DNA from: an uncultured Lysobacter sp.
Lineage (GTDB): Bacteria > Pseudomonadota > Gammaproteobacteria > Xanthomonadales > Xanthomonadaceae
Reading direction: 5' to 3'
NCBI GenBank assembly: GCA_946480055.1
Contig: CAMLID010000012.1
Span: forward strand, 12,294 to 76,293
Length of the DNA: 64,000 nt
The notes under the pieces were generated by a model. It saw only the letters and a list, made by a program, of their open reading frames with translations, had not been told where the DNA came from and made no database searches. A program made the position numbers and the translations under genes. Below are positions 20,834-28,936 of the stretch, piece by piece. Each line of letters begins with the position of its first letter. The first letter of the stretch is position 1.

Positions 20834-22156
20834 ATGCAGTCGCGGGCAATCCATGACTTCACCAGCTCCGAAGGCGCCGCGGCCGCGACGCCGGAGGACA
20901 CAGCCTGCGCGGAGTTCGCGACGACTTCGCGCCAGCCATTGCGACGGGTCGTTTACGTGGTCTCGCAGTTTCCAAGCTGGTCCGAAACATTCATCGTTCG
21001 TGAAATCCGTACCCTGATCGAGGTCGGGGTCGACGTGCGAATTCTTTCCCTGAAACACTCCGACGAAACCATGGTCCAGGCGGACGCTGCAGCGCTGCTG
21101 GATCGCGTTCGCCAGCCGCTGGGTCTGCTGCCGACCTTGTGGAATAACCTGCGCATCCTGCTTTCGCATCCCGTCCGTATCGGCGGCGTCGTCGCCACGA
21201 TCGTCGTGGACACCTGGCGCACTCCGGCGGTCCTGGCGAAATCGCTGGGGACGCTGGTCCGGAGCCTGAGCCAGGTTCCCTGGCTCCAGGCATTCGATCC
21301 GCAATTCATTCATGCGCATTGGTCGACGTATCCGACAACGGCAGCCTGGGCGCTGGCGCGCGCGATGGAACGTCCATTCGGCTTCACCTGCCACGCGCAT
21401 GACGTATTCAGGAACCATCAGTTGCTGCCGCGCAAGATCGCCGATGCGGCGCTGGCGGTCACGATTTCGCGCCACAACGTCGGTTGGCTCGATCGCAACA
21501 TATCCGCGCTGGCACCGCGCAAACTGAAGGTCGTGCATTGCGGCGTCGACCTGCGGCAGATTTCCCTGAGGACGGAAGATCCATCCGGAAACAGGATTCT
21601 TGGCGTCGGCCGCCTGTCTCCCGAAAAGGGATTCCATACGCTGATAGAGGCGTTGGCGATTCTGCGCGACAACGGTACGCCGTTCCAATGCACGCTGGTT
21701 GGCGAGGGCCCGGCACGCCAGGAGCTGCTGGACCTGATCGATCACCACGAGCTGCGGCAACACGTGGAATTGGCTGGCGCGCAACCGCAGGAATACGTGC
21801 GCACGGCACTGGAAAAGGCCACGGTATTCGCCCTTCCCTGCCAGATCGCCGCCAATGGCAGCCGCGACGGCATCCCGGTGGCCCTGATGGAAGCGATGGC
21901 TGCGGGCTGTCCTGTCGTCAGCTGCCCGGTTTCCGGCGTGCCGGAACTGATCGGCAACGAAGTGCATGGACTCCTGGCGACCGAGCGCGACGCCGCCTCG
22001 CTCGCGCAGGCGCTCCAGCGCTTGCTGGACGATGCTCCGCTGCGCAGGCGGCTGTCGATCGCGGCACGGCAGCGTATCGAAGTGGAGTTCGATGCTCGCA
22101 AGGAAGCTCTCAAGCTGCATGGCCTGATGACGGGGGCCATCAACAATGCGGCGTGA
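20834..22156 (+). CDS. Family 4 glycosyltransferase
   Basis: A 440-residue GT-B fold retaining glycosyltransferase. The first 36 residues are a low-complexity Ala/Thr-rich stretch, then VVYVVSQFPSWSETFIVREI starts the N-terminal domain. The C-terminal nucleotide-sugar domain has LGVGRLSPEKGFHTLIEAL, TLVGEGPARQEL and the E-x7-E-like DGIPVALMEAMAAGCPVV. The FPSWSETFIVREI start recalls colanic-acid type transferases. The ribosome-binding site is weak. Its 3' end overlaps the next glycosyltransferase by 11 bases, so the pair is coupled. The donor and acceptor are unknown. Confidence 0.9.
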   Translation: MQSRAIHDFTSSEGAAAATPEDTACAEFATTSRQPLRRVVYVVSQFPSWSETFIVREIRTLIEVGVDVRILSLKHSDETMVQADAAALLDRVRQPLGLLPTLWNNLRILLSHPVRIGGVVATIVVDTWRTPAVLAKSLGTLVRSLSQVPWLQAFDPQFIHAHWSTYPTTAAWALARAMERPFGFTCHAHDVFRNHQLLPRKIADAALAVTISRHNVGWLDRNISALAPRKLKVVHCGVDLRQISLRTEDPSGNRILGVGRLSPEKGFHTLIEALAILRDNGTPFQCTLVGEGPARQELLDLIDHHELRQHVELAGAQPQEYVRTALEKATVFALPCQIAANGSRDGIPVALMEAMAAGCPVVSCPVSGVPELIGNEVHGLLATERDAASLAQALQRLLDDAPLRRRLSIAARQRIEVEFDARKEALKLHGLMTGAINNAA

Positions 22157-23309
22157 CCGGCTCCTGGTGGTAATCGACGGCATGGAAGTTGGCGGTAGCC
22201 AACGCCAGGTCCAGCACCTGCTCATGGGCCTGGATCGCCGGCGATGGGAGCCCGAGCTGGCATTCTTCCGTTGCGACTCCTTCCTGGCCGAGGCGATCCG
22301 GCGCGACGGCGTTCCAGTGCACTACCTGCCGAAGCGCCGCCGGATCGACCTTCCGTTCTTGCTCGCCTACGCGCGCCTGTTGCGGAGTCGCGATTACGCA
22401 ATCGTTCATGCCTTCTCGTTGACAGCCGAATGGTCGACGGTCCTCGCGCGCCTGCTGTCGCGCCGCCGGCCGGCGCTCGTCGCGTCCGAGCGCAGTTTCG
22501 CGCTCGACAAGCCGGCCTGGTTCTGGTGGCTCAAGCGCCTGGTCCTTGGCCAAAGCGCCGCCGTCATAGCGAACTCGAATGCCGGCGCCCATGCCACCGC
22601 CCGCCGCACCGGAACGCCTGAGACGATGTTCGTAACCATCGCCAATGGCGTCAGCATTCCTGTGGCGATCTCCCGCGATGAACGCGCAGCGACCCGGCGC
22701 TCGCTCGGCGTACCGGACGGGCGCCAGTTCGGCTTGTTCGTCGGACGGCTCGTATCGGTCAAGAACCTGCCTTGCCTGGTCCGCGCGCTGGCGACGATGC
22801 AGCCGAGCGAGCGCCCGTGGATCGCACTTGCCGGCGACGGGCCGCTCAGGATCGCAATCGAAGAGCTTGCGGCGGACCACCACGTGGAAGCGGACCTGTG
22901 CTTCCTTGGCGAGCGCTCGGATGCGACCAGACTGATGCAGGCCGCTGATTTCCTGGTACTGCCTTCCCATTTCGAAGGACTCTCGAACGCACTGCTCGAA
23001 AGCATGGCCGCTGGCTGTCCGGTGATCGCTTCGGCCGTAGGCGGCAATGTCGAGCTGATCGACGATGAGCGCACGGGCCTGCTGTTCCGTCCCGACGATG
23101 CCAACCAACTGGCTGCCGCGATGTCGCGCATGGCCGACCCGCTGCTGCGCTCGCTGCTCGCACGGGCGGCCATGCAACACGTGACCCAGCACCACAGCCA
23201 GAACGCGCTCGGCGCCGCGACATCGGCCGTCTACGAGCGTTGCCTCCGGCCGGAGGACTCCACCGACAACGGCGTGCTCGTGCGCGCAGCCCGCGGCCCG
23301 GCGAAATGA
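22146..23309 (+). CDS. Family 4 glycosyltransferase
   Basis: A 387-residue GT-B enzyme. The N-terminal VVIDGMEVGGSQRQVQHLL is the acceptor-side glycine loop. The C-terminal domain has FVGRLVSVKNLPCLVRAL, LAGDGPLRIAIEEL and the E-x7-E motif in FEGLSNALLESMAAGCPVI. The start ATG lies inside the preceding glycosyltransferase gene. It should act on the cytoplasmic face of the inner membrane during repeat-unit assembly. Its sugar specificity cannot be read from sequence. Confidence 0.92.
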   Translation: MRRDRLLVVIDGMEVGGSQRQVQHLLMGLDRRRWEPELAFFRCDSFLAEAIRRDGVPVHYLPKRRRIDLPFLLAYARLLRSRDYAIVHAFSLTAEWSTVLARLLSRRRPALVASERSFALDKPAWFWWLKRLVLGQSAAVIANSNAGAHATARRTGTPETMFVTIANGVSIPVAISRDERAATRRSLGVPDGRQFGLFVGRLVSVKNLPCLVRALATMQPSERPWIALAGDGPLRIAIEELAADHHVEADLCFLGERSDATRLMQAADFLVLPSHFEGLSNALLESMAAGCPVIASAVGGNVELIDDERTGLLFRPDDANQLAAAMSRMADPLLRSLLARAAMQHVTQHHSQNALGAATSAVYERCLRPEDSTDNGVLVRAARGPAK

Positions 23310-23369
23310 ACACTGAATCCGCATCTCGGAACCATGCGACCGGCATCGCCGGCGGGGCGAACTGATCCG

Positions 23370-24698
23370 ATGCGCCTGCTCTATGCCATTCCGATCATCC
23401 TTCTTCCGAACACGGCGCACCTGCCACCGGATGTCAGCGTCGGCACGTCGGTCGCCTTGCTCGTGATCGCGATGCTTATGGGCGGGCGCGAGCCCGCATA
23501 CCTGACGCGTCCGGGCTACCTCATTCCGCCGCTGCTCGCCCTGTTTCTGGCGATGCTGATCGGTTTCATCGCGGCGCACTGGCACGACCTGGCCAACGCT
23601 GAGAAGGATCTGCGCGAAGCCAAAGTCGCCGTCCTGTATCCGTTGTTGTACATCGCCTACCGCAAGTGCGGCTTGGACATGAAGCAGACCAGGCAGCTCA
23701 TCCTGCTGGTGCTGGTGGTCGCCGTGGGAGCGGGACTGGAAGCCGTCCTGCAGGGGCTGTCGTTCAACCTGGGCGAGTTCTCCGAGACCCAGCGCGCCAC
23801 CGGCCCCTTCGGCCAGATCAAGATGGCGAATCGCGCGGGCGTGTTCTTTGCGATGTTCCTGCCGATGCTGTTCGCACCGACCTTGCAGTATCGGCAGCGC
23901 CGGTGGGTGCGCTGGGCGGCGTTCGCGGGCAGTGCGATCCTGGCGATGGCCATCCTGCTTACCTACTCGCGCCAGTCCTATTTGATCGGCCTGTTCTCGA
24001 TCATGATCCTGCTGGTATCGCGCAGCATTCCTGCGGCGATGCTCGCCGCGCTGCTGCTCGTGGCGACCTCGGCGACTTTGTTGCCCGGGAGCGTCGTCGA
24101 CCGCGTCCAGCAGACCCAGCAGGTCTCCGGCACCGGCTCAGTGACCTTCGACGTCAGCACCACCAGCCGCTTCTCGATCTGGAACGGCACGATCGACATG
24201 TTGCGCGACCATCCCGCCGGCGTGGGCCTGGGACGCTTCAGCGAGCATATCGGCGACTACACCAACTACGCCGGCAAGGACGCGCACAACGGCTTCCTGC
24301 TGACCTTGGCCGAGTGCGGGCCGCTCGGCCTGTTGGCACTGCTTTGGGTGTTCTGGCGGTTATGGCGGCTTGCGGGTTCACTGCGCCGTTCCGCCGCGGC
24401 CATAGCGCCATCGCAAGCACGCACCTTAGAGCTTGGCTTCACGTTCGCGGTCCTATCGATGGCGCTCGGCAACATGTACGGCAGCCCCTTCTTCGACAGC
24501 GTCGTCATGGCCAACTTCTGGATCCTGTGCGGGCTGATGGAACGCTACGGCATCCTCAAGGCACATGCGAGCCAGGGGGCCGAGGCCTCCAGCGCGCCCA
24601 GCCCGGCACCGATTCCTGCCGGTCAACGCTTCCCACTCGCGGCCCGGGCGCAGCCGCGCCTTACGGGTGTTGCGAGGTCCCGGCGGTTGTTCCGTTGA
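23370..24698 (+). CDS. O-antigen ligase/polymerase-like membrane protein (Wzy/WaaL family)
   Basis: A 442-residue polytopic protein with about 10-11 hydrophobic segments. A conserved periplasmic-loop pattern lies late in the sequence (STTSRFSIWNGTIDMLRDHPAGVGLGRF, shown in part, then AGKDAHNGFLLTLAECGPLG). The H-N and Arg-x-x-x-W pattern is typical of Wzy/WaaL polymerase-ligases that use lipid-linked sugar chains. I start at 23370, where the first TM begins at once; an in-frame ATG at 23334 would add 12 residues. It lies 60 bases after the second GT4 gene. Whether it polymerises or ligates is not decidable here; in a Wzx/Wzy-type locus it is the only polymerase candidate. Confidence 0.87.
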   Translation: MRLLYAIPIILLPNTAHLPPDVSVGTSVALLVIAMLMGGREPAYLTRPGYLIPPLLALFLAMLIGFIAAHWHDLANAEKDLREAKVAVLYPLLYIAYRKCGLDMKQTRQLILLVLVVAVGAGLEAVLQGLSFNLGEFSETQRATGPFGQIKMANRAGVFFAMFLPMLFAPTLQYRQRRWVRWAAFAGSAILAMAILLTYSRQSYLIGLFSIMILLVSRSIPAAMLAALLLVATSATLLPGSVVDRVQQTQQVSGTGSVTFDVSTTSRFSIWNGTIDMLRDHPAGVGLGRFSEHIGDYTNYAGKDAHNGFLLTLAECGPLGLLALLWVFWRLWRLAGSLRRSAAAIAPSQARTLELGFTFAVLSMALGNMYGSPFFDSVVMANFWILCGLMERYGILKAHASQGAEASSAPSPAPIPAGQRFPLAARAQPRLTGVARSRRLFR

Positions 24699-24726
24699 TG
24701 TTCGAGCGCGGACAAGGGGGAACAGC

Positions 24727-26304
24727 ATCAGCATCTGCCACCACCATCGCAGTCGCACCGGGAACACGCATCGCCGAACGCCACGATTGGTGCTCGCGGC
24801 GTTCGCGTTCGCGTCGTTGGCCGCGTGCGCGGATGAAACCGAACCCGCATCGGAGCTGTGTCCATCGGGCCGTCCCGGCAAGTCCGATCTCCCGATAGCG
24901 GCTACGACATCGGCAGGTGGAATGACCTACTACGTTCGCACCGACGGCGGCGATTCCAACCAGTGCAACGGTCGCGTTGATGCGGCCTATTCCAGCAGCG
25001 GCGCCGCCGATGACTGCGCGTGGAACAATCCGGCCATCGCCCTGCCCGCCTCCGGTCCTGCGCGCATCGCGGGTGGCGACACCCTGTTGATCGGCGCAGG
25101 CACCTACGAGATCGGCAACGGCGGGCCTATGCAATCCATACCCGGCGGGCCCAGTCGCGCAAATCCGACACGTCTGCTGGGCAAATCGGGCACGACTCCG
25201 AAACTGGTCGGCGTCGCGGGCACGCACCGCGTACTCAACCTGGACGGCAGCTCGAACGTGGAAGTCGGCAATCTCGAAGTCACCGACAACAGCGACTGCG
25301 TCTACAAGCATCCCGACTCCGCTGCGGCATGTGCCGGCTCCATGGCCTGGGCTCGCGTAGGGCTGTACGCCCGTGCCTCGAGCAACGTCTGGCTGCACGA
25401 CCTCAACATCCATGGACTCGCGGCGCGCGGCATCAATGCAGGCGGCCTCAGCAACTGGACGATCGAGCGCGTCAAGCTAAACCGGAACGGTACCGCGGGC
25501 TGGGACGGCAACATCGGCGACGGCGGCTCCAACTCCGGCAGGATCATCCTGCGTAATGTCGAGATCGCCTGGAACGGCTGCGGCGAACGCGTGGCCACCG
25601 GCGAGCCGTGGGCGTGCTGGGCACAGCAGACCGGTGGCTACGGCGACGGCCTGGGCACCACCGACACCGGCGGGCAGTGGCTGATCCAGGACGCATTCGT
25701 CCACCACAACACGTCCGACGGACTCGACCTGCGCTACATGGACGGCGCCGACGCTACACGGGTGACGCTGCGCCGCATCCACGCCGTGGCGAACGCAGGC
25801 AACCAGGTCAAGGTAAAGGGCAACTCCCTGATCGAGAACTCGGTTCTCGTCGGCAACTGCAGTTTCTTCAAGAACAAGTTCTTCATGACGGATCGCGACC
25901 TGTGTCGCGCCGATGGCAGCACGCTGCAACTGGTGATGACCGGCCATGACACTGCGATCGTCCGCCATAACACCATCAGCGGCGAAGGCGCGGTGCAGAT
26001 CGGCCACAGCGAGGGCACTCCGACGGATCGCATCCAGGTCAGGAACAATCTCGTGATCGGATCGCCGTACTACCTGCGGCCCGACAACCTGACCGCGTTC
26101 AACGGCGGCAGGACCTGGGCCATCACCAGCTACGCCGGCAACATCGCCTGGAACGTGCGCAGCTGCCCCGGCGACACGATCTGCGACCAGAACCCTCGCC
26201 TGGCCAACATGACGCTGGCCGCCTTCAATGCCGAACCGCTCGCCGGCAGCCCCGCGAGCGGCAAAGCCGGCGCAGTGCCATGCGGCAAGGCGCCGATCCG
26301 CTAA
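24727..26304 (+). CDS. Right-handed beta-helix protein, probable lipoprotein (start codon uncertain)
   Basis: About 525 residues. A basic n-region (HHHRSR, RRTPR) and LVLAAFAFASLAAC end in a lipobox Cys, followed by a single-stranded beta-helix domain (TYYVRTDGGD, then short Asn/Gly-rich coils such as NLDGSSNVEVGNLEVTDNSDC and GGLSNWTIERVKLNRN). No ATG, GTG or TTG lies near the expected N-terminus. AAGGGGG (24714-24720) is ideally spaced 6 bases before an in-frame ATC at 24727. TTG 24787 or GTG 24790 would truncate the n-region. It is a close paralogue of the protein at 28937-31147 without the C-terminal Ig-like domains. It may bind, cut or epimerise the polysaccharide; no catalytic residues can be assigned. 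Confidence 0.75.
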   Translation: MSICHHHRSRTGNTHRRTPRLVLAAFAFASLAACADETEPASELCPSGRPGKSDLPIAATTSAGGMTYYVRTDGGDSNQCNGRVDAAYSSSGAADDCAWNNPAIALPASGPARIAGGDTLLIGAGTYEIGNGGPMQSIPGGPSRANPTRLLGKSGTTPKLVGVAGTHRVLNLDGSSNVEVGNLEVTDNSDCVYKHPDSAAACAGSMAWARVGLYARASSNVWLHDLNIHGLAARGINAGGLSNWTIERVKLNRNGTAGWDGNIGDGGSNSGRIILRNVEIAWNGCGERVATGEPWACWAQQTGGYGDGLGTTDTGGQWLIQDAFVHHNTSDGLDLRYMDGADATRVTLRRIHAVANAGNQVKVKGNSLIENSVLVGNCSFFKNKFFMTDRDLCRADGSTLQLVMTGHDTAIVRHNTISGEGAVQIGHSEGTPTDRIQVRNNLVIGSPYYLRPDNLTAFNGGRTWAITSYAGNIAWNVRSCPGDTICDQNPRLANMTLAAFNAEPLAGSPASGKAGAVPCGKAPIR

Positions 26305-26320
26305 CGGGACGGAATCCACC

Positions 26321-27700
26321 ATGGGCCTGACGGACAAGATCTACGCTCATCTCCCGCAACGGGGCCAGGACGTCGCCGCATCGGCGTTCGGCCTCTATCG
26401 CCATTGGCTGCGCTCGGGACCGGGATACAGCGACCTGCTCCATGGCTACCGCGATCGAGACTCTTGGCCGCTCGACGGGTTCGCCGCGTATCAGGCGGAA
26501 AAGCTGAAGATCCTGCTCGGCAATGCCGCCGACCACATTCCCTACTATCGACTGACCTGGAGCGATGACGAAAAGGCCGCGGCACGCGCAGGGCGCCTGT
26601 CGGAGCTTCCGCTGCTGTCGAAGGATCCGATCCGCAGCAATCCGCAGGACTTCGCCCGCGACGATGTGCGCCCGCTGCTCCGTTACCGCTTCCTCACCAG
26701 CGGCTCGACAGGCACGCCGGTATCGACGCTATGGACGGCAAGGGAAGCACGCGACGCCAGGGCGCTACGCGAAGCACGATCCGCGAACTGGGCAGGCACT
26801 TCCTTCACCGAGGGCCGTGCGACCTTTTCCGGACGTATTGTCGTTCCCGATGCGAACAGCAACGGCCCTTTCCATCGCTACAACCGGGTGGAAAACCAGG
26901 TTTACTTCTCGGCCTTTCATTTAAGCCGCGAGAACGCCGACCAGTACGTGGAAGCGCTGTGGCGCCACAAGACGCAATGGCTGACGGGATACGCCGTGTC
27001 GTACTACCTGCTCGCGCGCCACATCCTGGACCGCAACCTCAGCGTTCCACCGTTGAAAGCCGTCGTGACGACCAGCGAAAAGCTCACACCGAGCATGCGC
27101 GAAGTCATGGAGCGGGCATACGGATGCAGGGTGTTCGAAGAGTACGGCACTGTCGAGAACGCCGTCTTCGCCAGCGAATGCGCGCACCAGCGCCTACACG
27201 TGAGTCCGGACGCGGGCGTCGTCGAGATCCTGCGCCCCGACGGCCACGTCTGCGATCCGGGCGAGGCAGGAGAAGTCGTGGCCACCGGCTTCGTGCGGCA
27301 GTACCAGCCCTTCATCAGGTATCGCGTCGGCGACGTCGCGTCGTGGGATCCGCAGCCATGCGCTTGCGGACGCCAAATGCCGGTACTGAAGGAAGTGGTC
27401 GGACGGATCGAAGATGTGGTGGTCGGCCCGGACGGGCGCCAGATGGTCCGGTTCCACGGGATCTTCGTCGGCCAGGACCACGTCGTCGAAGGGCAGATCA
27501 TTCAAGAAGCGCTCGATCGTATCCGCGTGAAGGTCGTGCCGGCCGCGGCCTTCGACCAAACCGATGCCGCCGACATAGAGAGACGCGTCCGCCAGCGCCT
27601 TGGAGAGGTCACCGTGATCGTCGAACCCGTCGAATCGATACCACGATCGGCGAACGGCAAATTCAAGGCCGTGGTTTCGCACCTGAAGGCGAACGACTGA
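26321..27700 (+). CDS. CapK/PaaK-type AMP-dependent ligase of the polysaccharide locus
   Basis: A 459-residue member of the phenylacetate-CoA ligase-like adenylating family. Visible motifs are the P-loop-like FLTSGSTGTPVSTL, the FEEYGTVENAVFASEC (A5-like) region, and RYRVGDVASWDPQPCACGRQMPVLKEVVGRIEDVV, where Cys-x-Cys-Gly is the PaaK/CapK signature. CapK relatives in capsule and exopolysaccharide loci are believed to activate an acyl group for attachment to sugars. It starts 16 bases after the beta-helix gene, preceded by GGGACGGAA. Its stop overlaps the acyltransferase start (TGATG), which suggests the two act in sequence. The substrate is unknown. Confidence 0.87.
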   Translation: MGLTDKIYAHLPQRGQDVAASAFGLYRHWLRSGPGYSDLLHGYRDRDSWPLDGFAAYQAEKLKILLGNAADHIPYYRLTWSDDEKAAARAGRLSELPLLSKDPIRSNPQDFARDDVRPLLRYRFLTSGSTGTPVSTLWTAREARDARALREARSANWAGTSFTEGRATFSGRIVVPDANSNGPFHRYNRVENQVYFSAFHLSRENADQYVEALWRHKTQWLTGYAVSYYLLARHILDRNLSVPPLKAVVTTSEKLTPSMREVMERAYGCRVFEEYGTVENAVFASECAHQRLHVSPDAGVVEILRPDGHVCDPGEAGEVVATGFVRQYQPFIRYRVGDVASWDPQPCACGRQMPVLKEVVGRIEDVVVGPDGRQMVRFHGIFVGQDHVVEGQIIQEALDRIRVKVVPAAAFDQTDAADIERRVRQRLGEVTVIVEPVESIPRSANGKFKAVVSHLKAND

Positions 27701-28371
27701 TGGGCGACAGTGTGCATCCATCGAAGGATGTTCCGAGGATCGGCGACGCGACCTCGGAACGCTCACAGGCGGGAAGGCCCATGACGTTCGCGCAATACAG
27801 ATACCTGGTGCTTTCCGATCTCTATCGGATCACCGGAAACGCGAAGCGATCCTCGCTGCTTCGTTACATCTTCCACGGCGAGTCGTACCGATACAATTTC
27901 TGGATGCGCACCTGCGCATACACGAAGGCCCACCCCTTGCGCAGGTACACGCTCTATCCGTTCGCGCGCCTTGTGCTCGGGCATTTGGTCTACAAGCTGG
28001 GAATCTCCATCCCCGCCGGCACCTCCATCGGCAGCGGGTTCTACATCGGCCACTTCGGCGGCATCGTCGTCAGCCAGAAAGCCACGATCGGCCGGAACTG
28101 CAACATCTCCCAAGGCGTGACGATCGGGCGGGCGAACCGCGGCAGGAATCAGGGCTATCCGATCCTGGGGGACAACATCTACATCGGCCCTGGAGCGGTG
28201 ATCGCCGGCAGCGTCCGTATCGGCAACAACGTGGCGATCGGCGCCAACTGCGTGGTCACGATGGACATCCCGGACGACTCGGTAGTGGTCGGCGTACCAG
28301 GCAGGATCATTTCCCAGGAAGGCTCGGCCGGCTACGTCAACAGGACGGATTACGACGGAAAGCTCGGCTAA
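27700..28371 (+). CDS. Hexapeptide-repeat acyltransferase (serine O-acetyltransferase family)
   Basis: A 223-residue left-handed beta-helix acyltransferase. The N-terminal helical part (about 1-95) leads into hexad repeats (ISIPAGTSIGSGFYIGHFGG, VVSQKATIGRNCNISQGVTI, then GDNIYIGPGAVIAGSVRIGN). The catalytic His lies in GHFGG, as in serine acetyltransferases and the WcaB/WcaF class. The C-terminus ends with VVVGVPGRI. It probably O-acylates the repeat unit with an acyl group supplied as a CoA or acyl-AMP-derived donor. Its start overlaps the CapK-type gene stop (TGATG), and it is the last gene of the plus-strand operon. Confidence 0.88.
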   Translation: MGDSVHPSKDVPRIGDATSERSQAGRPMTFAQYRYLVLSDLYRITGNAKRSSLLRYIFHGESYRYNFWMRTCAYTKAHPLRRYTLYPFARLVLGHLVYKLGISIPAGTSIGSGFYIGHFGGIVVSQKATIGRNCNISQGVTIGRANRGRNQGYPILGDNIYIGPGAVIAGSVRIGNNVAIGANCVVTMDIPDDSVVVGVPGRIISQEGSAGYVNRTDYDGKLG

Positions 28372-28936
28372 CGGCTGGGCGTCTTTTCGACTGTTCGAAA
28401 TCGGCGATGCGTCGCCGGCCGCGACTGAAACAGCCCGCGTCGCCTGGGCCCTCCCAAGCGTCGCCATCCGTACTCCCCCGCACGCGCAAACGTCCGACGA
28501 GACGACCATTCGGGCTCTCGTCTCACCCGTTTTTGCGACGCAACTGTCACATACGCAGTCAGCCTAGTCGCTGACGGGTGAAGACGCGCCTGGAGCTTGG
28601 CACGCTCTATTCCGGCTCTATCGGAGCTGACGCTTCCGCAACCCCTCCATCACGCACTTAAGGCCTCGGCGGCCGGACGATGCTGCGATTTGTCACAGAC
28701 ATGGCCGTGAACCCCCTGTTCAGCCTTGATGTCTCCGAACCCCAGCTGAATATGACCAGCTTTGTCACGTTGCGCGTCACAAAAGACGCTTTTGGTCGAT
28801 CTTCGTCACGTGAAGATCTTGTGAACTGTGACGTAGCGCACAAAACACCCCTCCCCCCCTCCCTAGGATGCGCCCCGGCCACAAAGGAGGTGCCAAACCC
28901 ATCGCCATCACGAACCTTACGGAGTCGCAGATCTCA
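28372..28936. other. Regulatory intergenic region upstream of the second beta-helix gene
   Basis: About 565 bases without a supported gene. The half nearer the beta-helix gene is unusually AT-rich for this genome and carries several TGTCAC/GTCACA words (28545, 28691, 28763, 28776 and 28805, plus GTGAC at 28828), and a pyrimidine run CCCCTCCCCCCCTCCC ending at about 28863. A perfect Shine-Dalgarno (AAAGGAGGTG, 28883-28892) lies 45 bases before the likely ATG. I see no terminator for the acyltransferase gene. Confidence 0.55.
28827..28842 (+). promoter_or_regulatory. Candidate Clp/CRP-type site
   Basis: TGTGA-CGTAGC-GCACA has the TGTGA-N6-TCACA form of CRP/Clp operators with one mismatch in the right half. 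Clp is the c-di-GMP-responsive CRP-like regulator of exopolysaccharide and secreted enzymes in Xanthomonas and Lysobacter. It lies about 95 bases upstream of the beta-helix gene. Evidence is sequence match only. Confidence 0.4.

Noticed and set aside
28860..28936. c-di-GMP (GEMM) riboswitch upstream of the second beta-helix gene
   Set aside because: Short words such as GCCAAACC recall GEMM-I, but the second conserved strand (GGACGCAAAGCC-type) and the paired stems are missing.
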